A DNA stretch of 64,000 nt from positions 1-64,000 of the forward strand of contig NZ_CP109462.1 in NCBI RefSeq assembly GCF_036227565.1, given 5' to 3'. Origin of the DNA: Streptomyces sp. NBC_01454 (GTDB lineage Bacteria; Actinomycetota; Actinomycetes; Streptomycetales; Streptomycetaceae). Positions 8,936 to 17,357 of this stretch are shown piece by piece (position 1 is the stretch's first letter; the number at the start of each line of letters is the position of its first letter). The translations under genes were made by a program, and so were the position numbers. The notes beneath the pieces are model-generated. The model was not told the origin of the DNA. It saw nothing but the letters and a program-made list of their open reading frames with translations, and ran no database searches.

Positions 8936-9039
8936 TCAACACGCCCCACCACCAGCTGTTCGAGCGACGTCCGCAACCTGACCGCGCAAGCCGCAGTCCA
9001 GTGCCCCCGTCAGCGCGCCAGGCGGCTCTCGTCCATCGG

Positions 9040-9376
9040 GCAGCCTTCAAGCCCGACACCGACGACATCCGCGACTCGCCCGCCCTCGGCGTCGCCCAGC
9101 GTCTGCACGAGCGGCGCCAGCGTCACCGACCCCCAGGCCCTCGATAACGCCCGCAAGCTCCACCCCGAACTCGACTACGCCGACGACCCCATCGCCGCCG
9201 TCCAGGACGCCGACCTGCTCCTGCACCTGACCGAGTGGCCGCAGTTCTCCCACGTCGACCCGCACCGCCTCGCCGTCACGCACCGCCATCCCGAGGGTCG
9301 TCGACGGCCGCGGCACGCTCGACCCGTGACCTGGCGCGAAGCCGACTGGACCTTCCGCGCCCTCGGACGCCCCTGA
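9040..9376 (+). pseudogene. Remnant of UDP-glucose 6-dehydrogenase (C-terminal part)
   Basis: The C-terminal domain of the UDP-glucose/GDP-mannose dehydrogenase family is readable across three frames: AFKPDTDDIRDSPALGVAQR, then a shift to SVTDPQALDNARKLHPEL and DADLLLHLTEWPQFSHVD, then a shift to TWREADWTFRALGRP and a stop. The DDIRDSPAL and LTEWPQF motifs are characteristic. The N-terminal NAD domain and catalytic Cys are missing and at least two frameshifts are present, so this is a non-functional relic. Confidence 0.75.
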
Positions 9377-9385
9377 GCCCCTTGG

Positions 9386-9844
9386 TCAGCCGATCAGGGT
9401 GCGGGTGGCGATACCCCTCAGCGTTGCAGCCTGCTTGGCGATGTCCAGGTTCTCGTCGGTGGGTTCGCCGCGCAGAGGCCCACAGAGCACAACGGGGCGT
9501 TGCCCTTCCACCATCGGCCACCAGTCGTCGGGCACCGGGATGCCGGCGCCCAGGTCGAACAGATTCTTCTCGACGGCGTTCTGTGCGTCGTTGAGGCGGA
9601 CGACCTGCTTGATACGGCGGGTGCCGGCGTCGATGGAGACGACCCACCGGGGGTCGCGCTGGAGGACGTCGTCCCACAGAGGCCAGCCGAGCCCAGTCAG
9701 GTCATCCAGTTCCCCGGCGGGGGTGCGCGGCTCCATGGTCAGCATCAGCAGCCACCCAGCTGGCGGGAGATGGACCCGCGAGAGCACCAGGGCGAACGGG
9801 GAATCAAGCCGGGGATCAGCTGCACGGCTGCGGTCAATGCCCAT
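9386..9844 (-). CDS. Hypothetical protein
   Basis: 152 residues from ATG 9844; the frame is open slightly further upstream. Not recognised. It ends close to the decayed dehydrogenase, with which it is convergent. Acidic and moderately hydrophobic with several Trp (GWPLWDDVLQRDPRWVVSID, later DDWWPMVEGQRPVVL); no membrane segment or signal peptide. Composition and third-position GC look like a real gene. Confidence 0.5.
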   Translation of the reverse strand: MGIDRSRAADPRLDSPFALVLSRVHLPPAGWLLMLTMEPRTPAGELDDLTGLGWPLWDDVLQRDPRWVVSIDAGTRRIKQVVRLNDAQNAVEKNLFDLGAGIPVPDDWWPMVEGQRPVVLCGPLRGEPTDENLDIAKQAATLRGIATRTLIG

Positions 9845-10350
9845 GCTGACAGGATCGCAAGGGTAAGGCCGCGACACGCCGCGCCTCACCCGAACGAATG
9901 AATCAGTAGCTCAACGCTTGCGCGCGAGACTCCCTGCATGTCGCCCAGGCTGTGGCCTCCTTCAGCGTCAGATTCCGCGCGAGTCGGGCTCTCTCGGGTG
10001 CCGAGTCCGGGCCCGTGGATCCGGCCACCGCTACCTCCAGGACAAGGAGTCGATTGAGCGGCCGGGCTGCTGCGATCTTCTCGTCACGTTTGGTGAGCCG
10101 CTCGCGATCCTTGACGGGCTCACGTGGCCATCACTCGGGAGGGTGATGACCCGGCACCCGCTCGCCTGGCATACTGCTGGAGCGCCCGTGGGCGTGTGCC
10201 GTCAACTGCTTCCACCGCGTTCGGCGAACCAAGCCTCTGCTGGGACCACGAAAACGCATCCGGCCCGTCCAACTGATCTTTCCTCAAGGTCTGCCCGGTG
10301 CGCTGCGCGGTGGGGCGTACCCATGTTCCGGCAGACCGGAATGGATCACT
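9845..10350. other. Gene-free interval
   Basis: About 500 bp in which I see no convincing gene, RNA or repeat. Short open frames have atypical composition. It presumably includes the promoter of the SEC-C protein gene starting at 10351. Confidence 0.5.
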
Positions 10351-11523
10351 GTGACGCCGAACCCCACCCATCGCAAGCGCCTGGCGAACGCGGTTTCCAA
10401 GGCCACCTCGGTGCCCTACCAGCGCGCCCTTGACGCGGTGATCCAAGCGTCCAACGCCGGTGAACTGCCCGCGCGACTGGACACGGACGGAATGCGGCAG
10501 GCCCTCGCTCTCCTGACCGAGCGACTTGGCGGCCCCGCGGAGTCCTTCGAGGCCTTCCTGGGCCGCCACAGTGGAGAGCCGACAGCCCGTCAGTACGAGC
10601 GGTGGGCAGCCGCCCGGCCCGACAATCCCGAGGCCGCGCCCGCTTTGATCAACGCTGGATGGCAGCACTCCAAAGACGGCGGGCACCGCAAGGCGCTGGA
10701 CCTTTTTCGGCGGGCCGCGCGGATTGCCGATGCCGATTGCCGCCGTCTGGCGCTGATTGGACAGGCCGAGCAGCTACACCGGCTCGGCGACCAGGAGAAC
10801 GCTCGATCGGTGTTCCTCGCTCTCGCGGACGAGCTTGCCGGCAAGGAGCCCGACTTGGATCTGCTGAACCGGGTCTGTGATTCCCTGACAGACCTGGACG
10901 ATCCCGCGATCGGCTTGGAGTGGTGTGACCGGCTTCTCGCGGCCAGCGACGATCCCCTGGGCGATGGCCTGGACGCCGTCGTCATCCACCGCCAGAGTGT
11001 GCGCGCACAACTTGACCTGGAGCCCGACGAACTCGACCAGCTCTCTGACGAACTCGAGGAACAAGAGACCGCACTCCTGCAATCCTGGACGAACCTCGTC
11101 CGCGACGAAGCGGACCGAGTAGCCGTCTCCCGCACGACTCCGGACGGGGCATTCGACGGACTCGTCCTGGTCTGGCCCGACGAGGACGTGCCCATGGTTC
11201 AGGAACGGTGGCCACAGCTTCTGCCCCGCAGCGTCGACCTCGCCGAGTACCGGCGCAACCGGGAACACCGGGCACGGCAGTTTAGCGACGACGGCGCGCG
11301 CCGCGTCTTCCTCGTCCCCGGCGAGCTCTCCGAGTACGAGCGCTACGCCGCCCACGAGGGTGCCGCCCCAGTCCTCCCCCAGACTCTGACCGCCTACACC
11401 CAAGCCCTGCACGCCCAACACCCAGAGGGCGAGACGGCCTGGCCACCCCCACGGAACGGCCCGTGCTGGTGCGGCTCCGGAGTCAAATACAAGAAGTGCT
11501 GCCGCAATCCGGATGCTGGTTGA
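10351..11523 (+). CDS. SEC-C motif protein with TPR-like helices
   Basis: 390 residues, GTG start. Residues about 85-215 are helical pairs reminiscent of tetratricopeptide repeats (PEAAPALINAGWQHSKDG, then KALDLFRRAARIADADC). The C-terminus carries a SEC-C zinc motif: CWCGSGVKYKKCC (C-x-C-x8-C-C), the metal-binding module found at the end of SecA and in many stand-alone proteins. SEC-C/TPR proteins are widespread in Streptomyces and mostly uncharacterised; a protein- or nucleic-acid-binding role is likely. It is monocistronic here. Confidence 0.75.
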   Translation: MTPNPTHRKRLANAVSKATSVPYQRALDAVIQASNAGELPARLDTDGMRQALALLTERLGGPAESFEAFLGRHSGEPTARQYERWAAARPDNPEAAPALINAGWQHSKDGGHRKALDLFRRAARIADADCRRLALIGQAEQLHRLGDQENARSVFLALADELAGKEPDLDLLNRVCDSLTDLDDPAIGLEWCDRLLAASDDPLGDGLDAVVIHRQSVRAQLDLEPDELDQLSDELEEQETALLQSWTNLVRDEADRVAVSRTTPDGAFDGLVLVWPDEDVPMVQERWPQLLPRSVDLAEYRRNREHRARQFSDDGARRVFLVPGELSEYERYAAHEGAAPVLPQTLTAYTQALHAQHPEGETAWPPPRNGPCWCGSGVKYKKCCRNPDAG

Positions 11524-11625
11524 GGACATCCCGGCGTCTGCCTCGGCAGGGTGAACGCCCAGCCTGCCGAAGGCGCATCTGCGCGTGAGTGCCCCGGGAC
11601 GCACGACCACCGTCCCGGGTACCAC

Positions 11626-11880
11626 TCACCAGGTCAGCTGCACGATCCGTACGGCGCAATGTGCGTTGGGGCGTTGTGCACTGACCGAACCCTGGCAATT
11701 CGCGGCGACCGCTTCCCGCAACTGCTCGCTCTCGGCGCGGTGGGCCGCCAGCCGGGCTATTGCCAGCGGCTTGACCTCAGCTTCCTCCACCAACTTCTGG
11801 TCGCGGGCGGCGACGCGTCTCCTGAGCTCGGAAACCTCCCCTTTGAGGCGTTCGGGCCCACAGTGTGAAGCCTGTCGCAT
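11626..11880 (-). CDS. Small coiled-coil protein or fragment
   Basis: 84 residues ending just downstream of the XRE/TPR gene on the same strand. The middle (GEVSELRRRVAARDQKLVEE...) is a short heptad-like helix. It resembles the coiled coils of accessory proteins that travel with transposases or integrases, and may be a C-terminal remnant of one; the last 20 residues look like non-coding read-through. Low confidence that it is expressed. Confidence 0.3.
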   Translation of the reverse strand: MRQASHCGPERLKGEVSELRRRVAARDQKLVEEAEVKPLAIARLAAHRAESEQLREAVAANCQGSVSAQRPNAHCAVRIVQLTW

Positions 11881-11886
11881 GGGCCG

Positions 11887-13236
11887 TCATGCTCCCCTCG
11901 CCAGCTCGATGGTGGCGGCTCGCGTTGCGAGTTGACGGGCTTCGGGCACGGTAGGGAAACGCCGTAGGCGTACCTGCATGTCCTGCAGGGCGGTGCGGAC
12001 CTTCACGGAGCGAACGCCGTCGGCGCAGTCGAGGAAGTCTGACCAGGTGGCTATGGCGTCGGCGGTGTCGCCTTGGAGCAGGCGGACTGCTGCGAGGTCG
12101 GCCAGGACGATGGCGCGGGTGCGGCGTCGGTCCAGGCCATGAATGTCCAGGGCGAGGCGGAGGTGTTCCTCGGCGGCGGTGAGGTCTCCAAGGCTGCGGT
12201 GGATCATGCCAGCTTCGTGGGCCCAGCGGCCCGGGGAGTAGTGGGCTGCCCAGGAGTCGCGGGGACCGGCGGGCGGTTTTCCGATCGCGGATTCCGCGAC
12301 TGCGAGGTGCCGTACGGCAAGGGGGCGGTCGTGGTCGTGGGCAGCAGCGTTGGCAAGGGTGGCGTTGTAGTAGGCGACGGCGCGCGGGTTGTCGAGGTGG
12401 CGGCCGTAGTCGACACAGGCCTCGCTGAGCTGCACGGCTTCGGCGCGGTAGCCGAGGTCCATGCAGTGGACGGCAAGGCCGCGCAGGGCGGTGGCGGCAA
12501 GTTCCGGTTCGTCGGCTTCGGCAGCGAGGCGGTAGGCGTGGGCGTAGTAGTCCTGGGCGAGGCCATGGAGTTCAGGGGTGTCGCCTTCGTCCTGGGCCAT
12601 CCAGCCGGCGAGGTGGGTGAGCTGGGAGGTAGCGGCGAACAGTTCCTTGCCGACGGTCTCGGTGTACGAGCCATTCAACCAGGGTTCGACGTCCTCGGTC
12701 AGATAACGCACGGCGAGGTGGCGGGCGTGGCCGCCGCCGAGCTCGGAGGCGGAGTCGCCGAGGCTCTTGACCATGACTTTGATGGCGTTGACTTCGCCGC
12801 GGCCGACACGGACCGCGCCGGCGGGGACGGCGTTGACGCGTCGGGTGATGCTGTCGGGGTCGGGCAGGCCGAGGGCGGCGAGGGCGTAGCCGCTGGACGC
12901 GGTGAGGAAGCTCCGGCGGTCCACGTCGAGATCGCTCCTTCCCAGCTCGATGACGGAATCCACGGTATCGGCGCGGTCTGCTGCGCGGGCGGGGGGCTGC
13001 GGCACGGACCTGGCGTCGGGTTCGAGGCCGAGGACGTGGGCAACGTGGGGCCACCAGTAGTCGGGCGTACGCTCGCCGGTCATCCATTTGCGGGCGTACT
13101 GGCGCTGTAATCGGTCCGGCCCGCTGCCCTCGGCCTGGCCGACGGCGCGTGCCAGCTGGCTGGGACCCCAGCCGCGTTCCCGGCAGGCCGAGCGGATCAG
13201 GCGTGCGAGGTGCTGAGCGTGCGGCGTGCGCGTCAT
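11887..13236 (-). CDS. XRE-family regulator with TPR domain
   Basis: 449 residues. The N-terminal 75 residues form a helix-turn-helix ([20 protein letters not shown], then [20 protein letters not shown]), followed by a linker with a twin-residue segment ([19 protein letters not shown]) common in this Streptomyces family, then about 280 residues of TPR-like helical repeats ([38 protein letters not shown]). Such proteins usually sense a ligand or peptide through the TPR part. The ATG is preceded by CAGGG. It is divergent from the radical SAM operon, and three phased repeats lie 17-43 bp upstream of its start, so it is the likely autoregulator and controller of that operon. Confidence 0.8.
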   Translation of the reverse strand: MTRTPHAQHLARLIRSACRERGWGPSQLARAVGQAEGSGPDRLQRQYARKWMTGERTPDYWWPHVAHVLGLEPDARSVPQPPARAADRADTVDSVIELGRSDLDVDRRSFLTASSGYALAALGLPDPDSITRRVNAVPAGAVRVGRGEVNAIKVMVKSLGDSASELGGGHARHLAVRYLTEDVEPWLNGSYTETVGKELFAATSQLTHLAGWMAQDEGDTPELHGLAQDYYAHAYRLAAEADEPELAATALRGLAVHCMDLGYRAEAVQLSEACVDYGRHLDNPRAVAYYNATLANAAAHDHDRPLAVRHLAVAESAIGKPPAGPRDSWAAHYSPGRWAHEAGMIHRSLGDLTAAEEHLRLALDIHGLDRRRTRAIVLADLAAVRLLQGDTADAIATWSDFLDCADGVRSVKVRTALQDMQVRLRRFPTVPEARQLATRAATIELARGA

Positions 13237-13252
13237 CCCTGACCCCGTCCCT

Positions 13253-13279
13253 GGACTACGCGGGATTACAGAGGACTAC
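13253..13279. promoter_or_regulatory. Three 10-bp-phased operator repeats
   Basis: GGACTAC (13253-13259), GGATTAC (13263-13269) and GGACTAC (13273-13279) are direct repeats spaced exactly 10 bp, so they face the same side of the helix. They sit in the divergent intergenic region next to the XRE/TPR start codon. A candidate cooperative binding site for that regulator, by inference. Confidence 0.55.
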
Positions 13280-13496
13280 ATCTTTCCCTCTTCCTGAAGC
13301 GGGCACGCGGCGCTTGACTGAACCTTCTCTCCGCTCGAACACGGTTGGTTCGCAGGGAAGTTGGCCTCGCACGGTCTGGCTTCGGCAGTGGGCGCAGGCC
13401 TCAGAGCCGGGACCGCGCCGTCCGGGCGGTGGAGCGGGCAGCTCGCGTCGGTGCGGGCGGCCCGGCCCGACGAACCGGTGTACGAGAGGAGTTCCG

Positions 13497-15017
13497 GTGA
13501 CCGCCACTGTGGTGATCTTGGATTGCTTCACCGTGGAGCCCAGCGGCCTGGGCGTCCCGCCGTACCTGTCCGCGTACGTGCGGCAGGGGTACGCGGCGCT
13601 GCGCCGGTCCCACCCCGGTGCGCAGGTGCGTTACCTGACGATCGACGACGTTCGCTGGTGCCTGGCCGGGGGACGGCCGGCGGTTCAGGCGCCGCTGAGC
13701 GACCGGTTGACGTACTCCGCGACCGTCAACCGGGACAAAGCCATAGAGCTGCTGAGGGATGCCGAGGCGGTGGTCGTCGTGGCCGGAGACAAGGTGCCCT
13801 CGGTGCACCTGCACGCCGTCAACGGTTCACAGGACGACATCGCGCGCGCGGTCGGCTGCGTGCGCGGCCGCCGCTATCTGCTCGGTCCGATGGCGACGTG
13901 GGCCCTGTCGGAGCCGGCCTCGTGGGCCGGACTGTTCGACTCGGTCCATACCCACACCGTCACGTCCGGCACGCTCGCCCTGGGCAGCCGCACACCTGCT
14001 CCGTACGAGCAGCTGGAGGCGGACCGGAGTCCGTTCACCGAGCTGATCGAGCAGATGCCCTGGGCTCCGGTCGCCGAGCTGGAGCTGTACCGCGGCTGCA
14101 CCCGGCGGGCGTTCTGCCGGTTCTGCAACGAGCCGGGCAAGTCGCCGGCGGTCGCGCACCGCACGGTTGATGACGTCCTGGCCGAGGTCGGACAGCTGTA
14201 CGACGCGGGGGTGCGCCACTTCCGGCTGGGCCAGCAGACATGCTTCTTCTCCTACCAGGGCCGTGACGAGAACGCGATCCGGGCCCTGCTGGCCGGCATC
14301 CGGGAACGGTGCCCGGAGCTGGAGATGCTGCACATCGACAACGCCGACCCGCTGGCGGTGGCCTCCCCGGTCGGCAAGCGGATCGCGGCGGCGGTCGCCG
14401 AGCTGTGCACCGAGGGCAACTGCGCGCCGATGGGGATCGAGTCGTTCGACCCGGCCGTGATCGAGCGCAACACGCTGACCTGCACCGAGGACGTCCTGTT
14501 GCGGGCCATTGAGCACGTGAACGAGGCTGGCGCCGTGCGTGGTGCGGGCGGGCTGGCGAAGCTGCTGCCCGGACTGAACCTGATCTACGGGCTGCCGGGG
14601 GAGACCCATGCCACGCACCTGGCCAACCTCAAGGCGCTGCAGCGTATCTACGACGCCGGGCTGATGTGCCACCGCACCAACGTCCGCCTGGCCCGCGCCT
14701 TCCCCGGCACCCCGCTCGCCGAGGAGGAGACCGCGCTGGAGGGCCTGCCCTCCGCGGAGCATTTCGGGACGTGGAAGGCCGACATCGACGAGGTCTGGGA
14801 CCGGCCGATGAAGGAACGCGTCTACCCGGCGGGCCTGGACATCCCCGGTGTGCACGCCTACTTCGTCGATGAGCGGGGCACCTGGTTTCGGCGTCTGGGT
14901 TCCTACGCGATCCAGATCATCGACCGCGGCGTCGCCGTCCCAGTGGGAACGCCGGCGGACGTCACCGTCACCGGTCACGCCCCGCGGGTCATCTACGGCG
15001 CCCACCGTGCCCGCTGA
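13497..15017 (+). CDS. Radical SAM enzyme with C-x5-C-x2-C cluster motif
   Basis: 506 residues from GTG 13497, chosen for the GAGAGGAG upstream. The N-terminal 190 residues (VVILDCFTVEPSGLGVPPYL, ... GDKVPSVHLHAVNGS) form a Rossmann-like domain in the position of a B12-binding domain. The radical SAM core begins with ELYRGCTRRAFCRFCNE: Cys201, 207 and 210, spaced C-x5-C-x2-C rather than the usual C-x3-C-x2-C. Further core signs are ML HIDNADP, MGIESFDP and LNLIYGLPGETHATH. The nearest general relatives are the archaeal/YgiQ-like radical SAM proteins; HmdB uses the same Cys spacing. It opens a coupled operon with nucleoside-type enzymes, so a modified nucleoside or base is a possible substrate. 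Confidence 0.8.
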   Translation: MTATVVILDCFTVEPSGLGVPPYLSAYVRQGYAALRRSHPGAQVRYLTIDDVRWCLAGGRPAVQAPLSDRLTYSATVNRDKAIELLRDAEAVVVVAGDKVPSVHLHAVNGSQDDIARAVGCVRGRRYLLGPMATWALSEPASWAGLFDSVHTHTVTSGTLALGSRTPAPYEQLEADRSPFTELIEQMPWAPVAELELYRGCTRRAFCRFCNEPGKSPAVAHRTVDDVLAEVGQLYDAGVRHFRLGQQTCFFSYQGRDENAIRALLAGIRERCPELEMLHIDNADPLAVASPVGKRIAAAVAELCTEGNCAPMGIESFDPAVIERNTLTCTEDVLLRAIEHVNEAGAVRGAGGLAKLLPGLNLIYGLPGETHATHLANLKALQRIYDAGLMCHRTNVRLARAFPGTPLAEEETALEGLPSAEHFGTWKADIDEVWDRPMKERVYPAGLDIPGVHAYFVDERGTWFRRLGSYAIQIIDRGVAVPVGTPADVTVTGHAPRVIYGAHRAR

Positions 15018-15690
15018 CCCGTCGGCCGCCGCGCCACTGGCTGTCCGGCGGGTGGGGGTGCTGGTGCCGTGGGCGAACCAGGCGGTCGAGGAGGAACTCG
15101 CTCAACTCGGCGGGCCGGGCGTGGTTTTCCACTACGCTCGGCTCGTGCCGGCCTCCCGCACGACCGCCGTCGACGACTCGTTCTGGCATGGTCTGCGGTC
15201 CGCCGCGACCGATGCCGTGGACTCCATGCGCCACCTTCCTCTGCACTCCATCGTGCTGGCGTGCACGTCCGCCGGATTCACCGGCGGACCGCCGCTGCCG
15301 CCGCGCGTGATCACCGCCTTCGACGCTCTCACCGCCGTCCTGCACCGCCGCCGGCTGGCCCGCATCGTGCTGGCCACCCCCTACCCGCAGCCGGTCACCC
15401 GCGCCGAAGCTGCCGCGCTCGGCGACCACGGGATCCACGTGCTCGCCCACGTGAGCCTCGGCCAGGACGACGGCTACCCCGGCATCAGCACCCAGCAGAT
15501 CCTCTCCCTGTGCGCCGGCCTGCCGAAGACGGCGCTCGCCCAGGCCGACGCGCTCGTCCTGTCGTGCACCGGCTGGCGCACCCTGGCCGCCGCCACCGCC
15601 CTGCAGGAGCAGCTGGGTATCCCCGTGGTGTCCTCCAACCGCGCCCTCGCCACCCACACCCTCACGCCCGCCCCAGGAGCAGCGCCATGA
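15007..15690 (+). CDS. Asp/Glu racemase / maleate isomerase superfamily protein
   Basis: 227 residues; GTG 15007 overlaps the radical SAM gene by 11 bp. The fold is suggested by paired Cys-containing motifs, SIVLACTSAGFTGG (first catalytic-type Cys) and ALVLSCTGWRTLAAA (second), with VGVLVPWANQAVEEEL at the N-terminus and GIPVVSSNRALATH near the end. This matches maleate cis-trans isomerases and arylmalonate decarboxylases, which act on small dicarboxylates through one or two Cys. What it does beside nucleoside enzymes is unclear; it may handle a small acid product or precursor. Confidence 0.75.
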   Translation: MPADPSAAAPLAVRRVGVLVPWANQAVEEELAQLGGPGVVFHYARLVPASRTTAVDDSFWHGLRSAATDAVDSMRHLPLHSIVLACTSAGFTGGPPLPPRVITAFDALTAVLHRRRLARIVLATPYPQPVTRAEAAALGDHGIHVLAHVSLGQDDGYPGISTQQILSLCAGLPKTALAQADALVLSCTGWRTLAAATALQEQLGIPVVSSNRALATHTLTPAPGAAP

Positions 15691-16493
15691 CGACCGCGAC
15701 GACCACGCCCGGAAGACGCACCGACGACCGCGTCCTCGCCCTGGTCACCCGGGCCGCCGCACTCGCCGATGTGCGCGCCGAGGTGGAAGCCAACCACGAC
15801 CACAATCGCTGGTGGCCGCCCACCATCGCCGACCCGCGGATGCGTATGCTCGCCGCCGGCTGGTCCACCCGGATCAGCTACCGCATGGTCGACACCTACG
15901 CGGCCGTCCTCGCCAAGGCGGAGGCGATCGGCTTCGACGCTCTCATCGACCTCGACGACGCCCAGTTACGCGACCTGGTCACCCCGCTCGGCCTGACCGA
16001 AGCACGCCTCGCCTACCTGTACTCGCTGGCCGACACCCTGGCCCGCTGGGACAAGGACGGCACCGACCCGGCCGGCTGGGACGCGAAGACGTTCACCGCC
16101 ACCTTCGCCCGCGAGGTGCGCGGCGCCTCGTACAAGGTCGCCCAGTGCGCCGCGCTCTATGCCCGCGGCTACCACTGCGGCATCATCCCCGTCGACTCCG
16201 GCATGGTCACCAAGCTCGCCCCCGCTCTCGGCTTCACTCTCCCCTCCGGGCCGGCAGCCCACGAACACCTGCGCCGGCTCCTCGAACACGCCGTCACCCG
16301 CCACACCGAGGTCCTGCGCACGCTCGCCGACGCCCAGAACGTCACCATCCCGGCCGGATCCGCCCCGACCTGGTGGACCCACCTGACCTTGATCTACTTC
16401 AAGCGCCTCTACCTCAACCGGCCACCCGCACACCTGTGCCCGCGCCGTCCGACCTGCTCCGCCCTGACCGACTGCGCGCACACCCGGACCTGA
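15687..16493 (+). CDS. HhH-GPD / endonuclease III-like DNA glycosylase
   Basis: 268 residues; ATG 15687 overlaps the previous stop (ATGA). The helix-hairpin-helix region reads EVRGASYKVAQCAALYARG and is followed by CGIIPVDSGMVTKLAPALG, giving the Lys (YKVAQ) and Asp (PVDSG) expected for a bifunctional HhH-GPD glycosylase. A C-terminal Cys group (HLCPRRPTCSALTDCAH) resembles the endonuclease III iron-sulfur loop but shows only three Cys with C-x5-C-x5-C spacing. These enzymes excise damaged or modified bases. Its place in an operon with deoxyribosyltransferase and nucleotide kinase genes suggests an unusual base as substrate; that is inference. Confidence 0.7.
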   Translation: MTTATTTPGRRTDDRVLALVTRAAALADVRAEVEANHDHNRWWPPTIADPRMRMLAAGWSTRISYRMVDTYAAVLAKAEAIGFDALIDLDDAQLRDLVTPLGLTEARLAYLYSLADTLARWDKDGTDPAGWDAKTFTATFAREVRGASYKVAQCAALYARGYHCGIIPVDSGMVTKLAPALGFTLPSGPAAHEHLRRLLEHAVTRHTEVLRTLADAQNVTIPAGSAPTWWTHLTLIYFKRLYLNRPPAHLCPRRPTCSALTDCAHTRT

Positions 16494-16511
16494 CCGAGCG
16501 GGAGAACCGCG

Positions 16512-17336
16512 ATGCAGCGCACCATCGTGATCGGCAACATCTCCCTCGACCACATCCACCGCCCCGGCCACCCTCCACTCCACCAGCTCGGCGGCGCCGC
16601 CCTCCACCTGGCCGCGGCCGCCGCCCGCGCCGGGCTTCCCGCCGCGCCGGCCGCCTCCATCGGCAGCGACCTCGCCCACCTGCCCGACGACCCGCGGCTG
16701 CCCGCACTGGACTGGACCCTCCTGCACCACGCACCGCAGTCCTCGGCCGCGTTCACCATCCACTACGACCGCGCCGGGACGGTCACCGCCGTCGACACCG
16801 CCTACGGTGCCGCCGAGCACCTCACCGCCCACGCCCTGCGTGTTATCGACCGTCATCCTCAGGCGGTCTTCCACATCAGCGGCCGCCGCCCCCTCGACCT
16901 CCCCGCCGTTCTCGGCGCGCTGACCACCCGCGACCACACCTTCAGCCTGGACTTCCACCTCCCCAGCGCCCCGCACCTCATCCCGGCCGCCGCTCCCTGG
17001 CTCCACCACGCCACGACCGTCTTCGTCAACGCCGAGGAACACCTGCTCCTCACCCAGAGCACCGGATCCCGGCCCTGCCCGGAAGTCGTCGTCACCGACG
17101 GCCCCCGCCCCGCCTACGTCGTCCTGAACGGCCGCCCCGGCCCGCCCGTCGTCCCTCCCGCCGTGCCCACCCTCCGGCAGATCACGGGCGCCGGAGACAC
17201 CCTCGCGGGCACCTACCTCGCCCACCGGGCCCGCGGCATCCCGCCGGGCGCCGCGCTGACCCACGCCGTCCAGGCCGCCAGCCGCCACACCACCCAGCAC
17301 CCGCTGACCCTCGCACCGCACCGCGCACCGCCCTGA
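16512..17336 (+). CDS. PfkB-family (ribokinase-like) sugar or nucleoside kinase
   Basis: 274 residues, starting 18 bp after the previous gene. The N-terminus (TIVIGNISLDHIHRPG) and GG motif (LGGAALHLAAAAARAG) match the first PfkB signature, and RQITGAGDTLAGTYLAH is the second, with the catalytic Asp in GAGD. It is shorter than most family members (about 300) and seems to lack part of the lid. PfkB enzymes phosphorylate sugars, nucleosides or related alcohols with ATP. In this operon a ribosyl or deoxyribosyl compound is the natural guess. Confidence 0.8.
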   Translation: MQRTIVIGNISLDHIHRPGHPPLHQLGGAALHLAAAAARAGLPAAPAASIGSDLAHLPDDPRLPALDWTLLHHAPQSSAAFTIHYDRAGTVTAVDTAYGAAEHLTAHALRVIDRHPQAVFHISGRRPLDLPAVLGALTTRDHTFSLDFHLPSAPHLIPAAAPWLHHATTVFVNAEEHLLLTQSTGSRPCPEVVVTDGPRPAYVVLNGRPGPPVVPPAVPTLRQITGAGDTLAGTYLAHRARGIPPGAALTHAVQAASRHTTQHPLTLAPHRAPP

Positions 17337-17357
17337 CCATCAGCAGGAGGCCGCCCG

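Noticed and set aside
11626..11880. Insertion sequence next to the XRE/TPR gene
   Set aside because: Only a short coiled-coil fragment is present; no transposase catalytic motif or terminal inverted repeats were seen.
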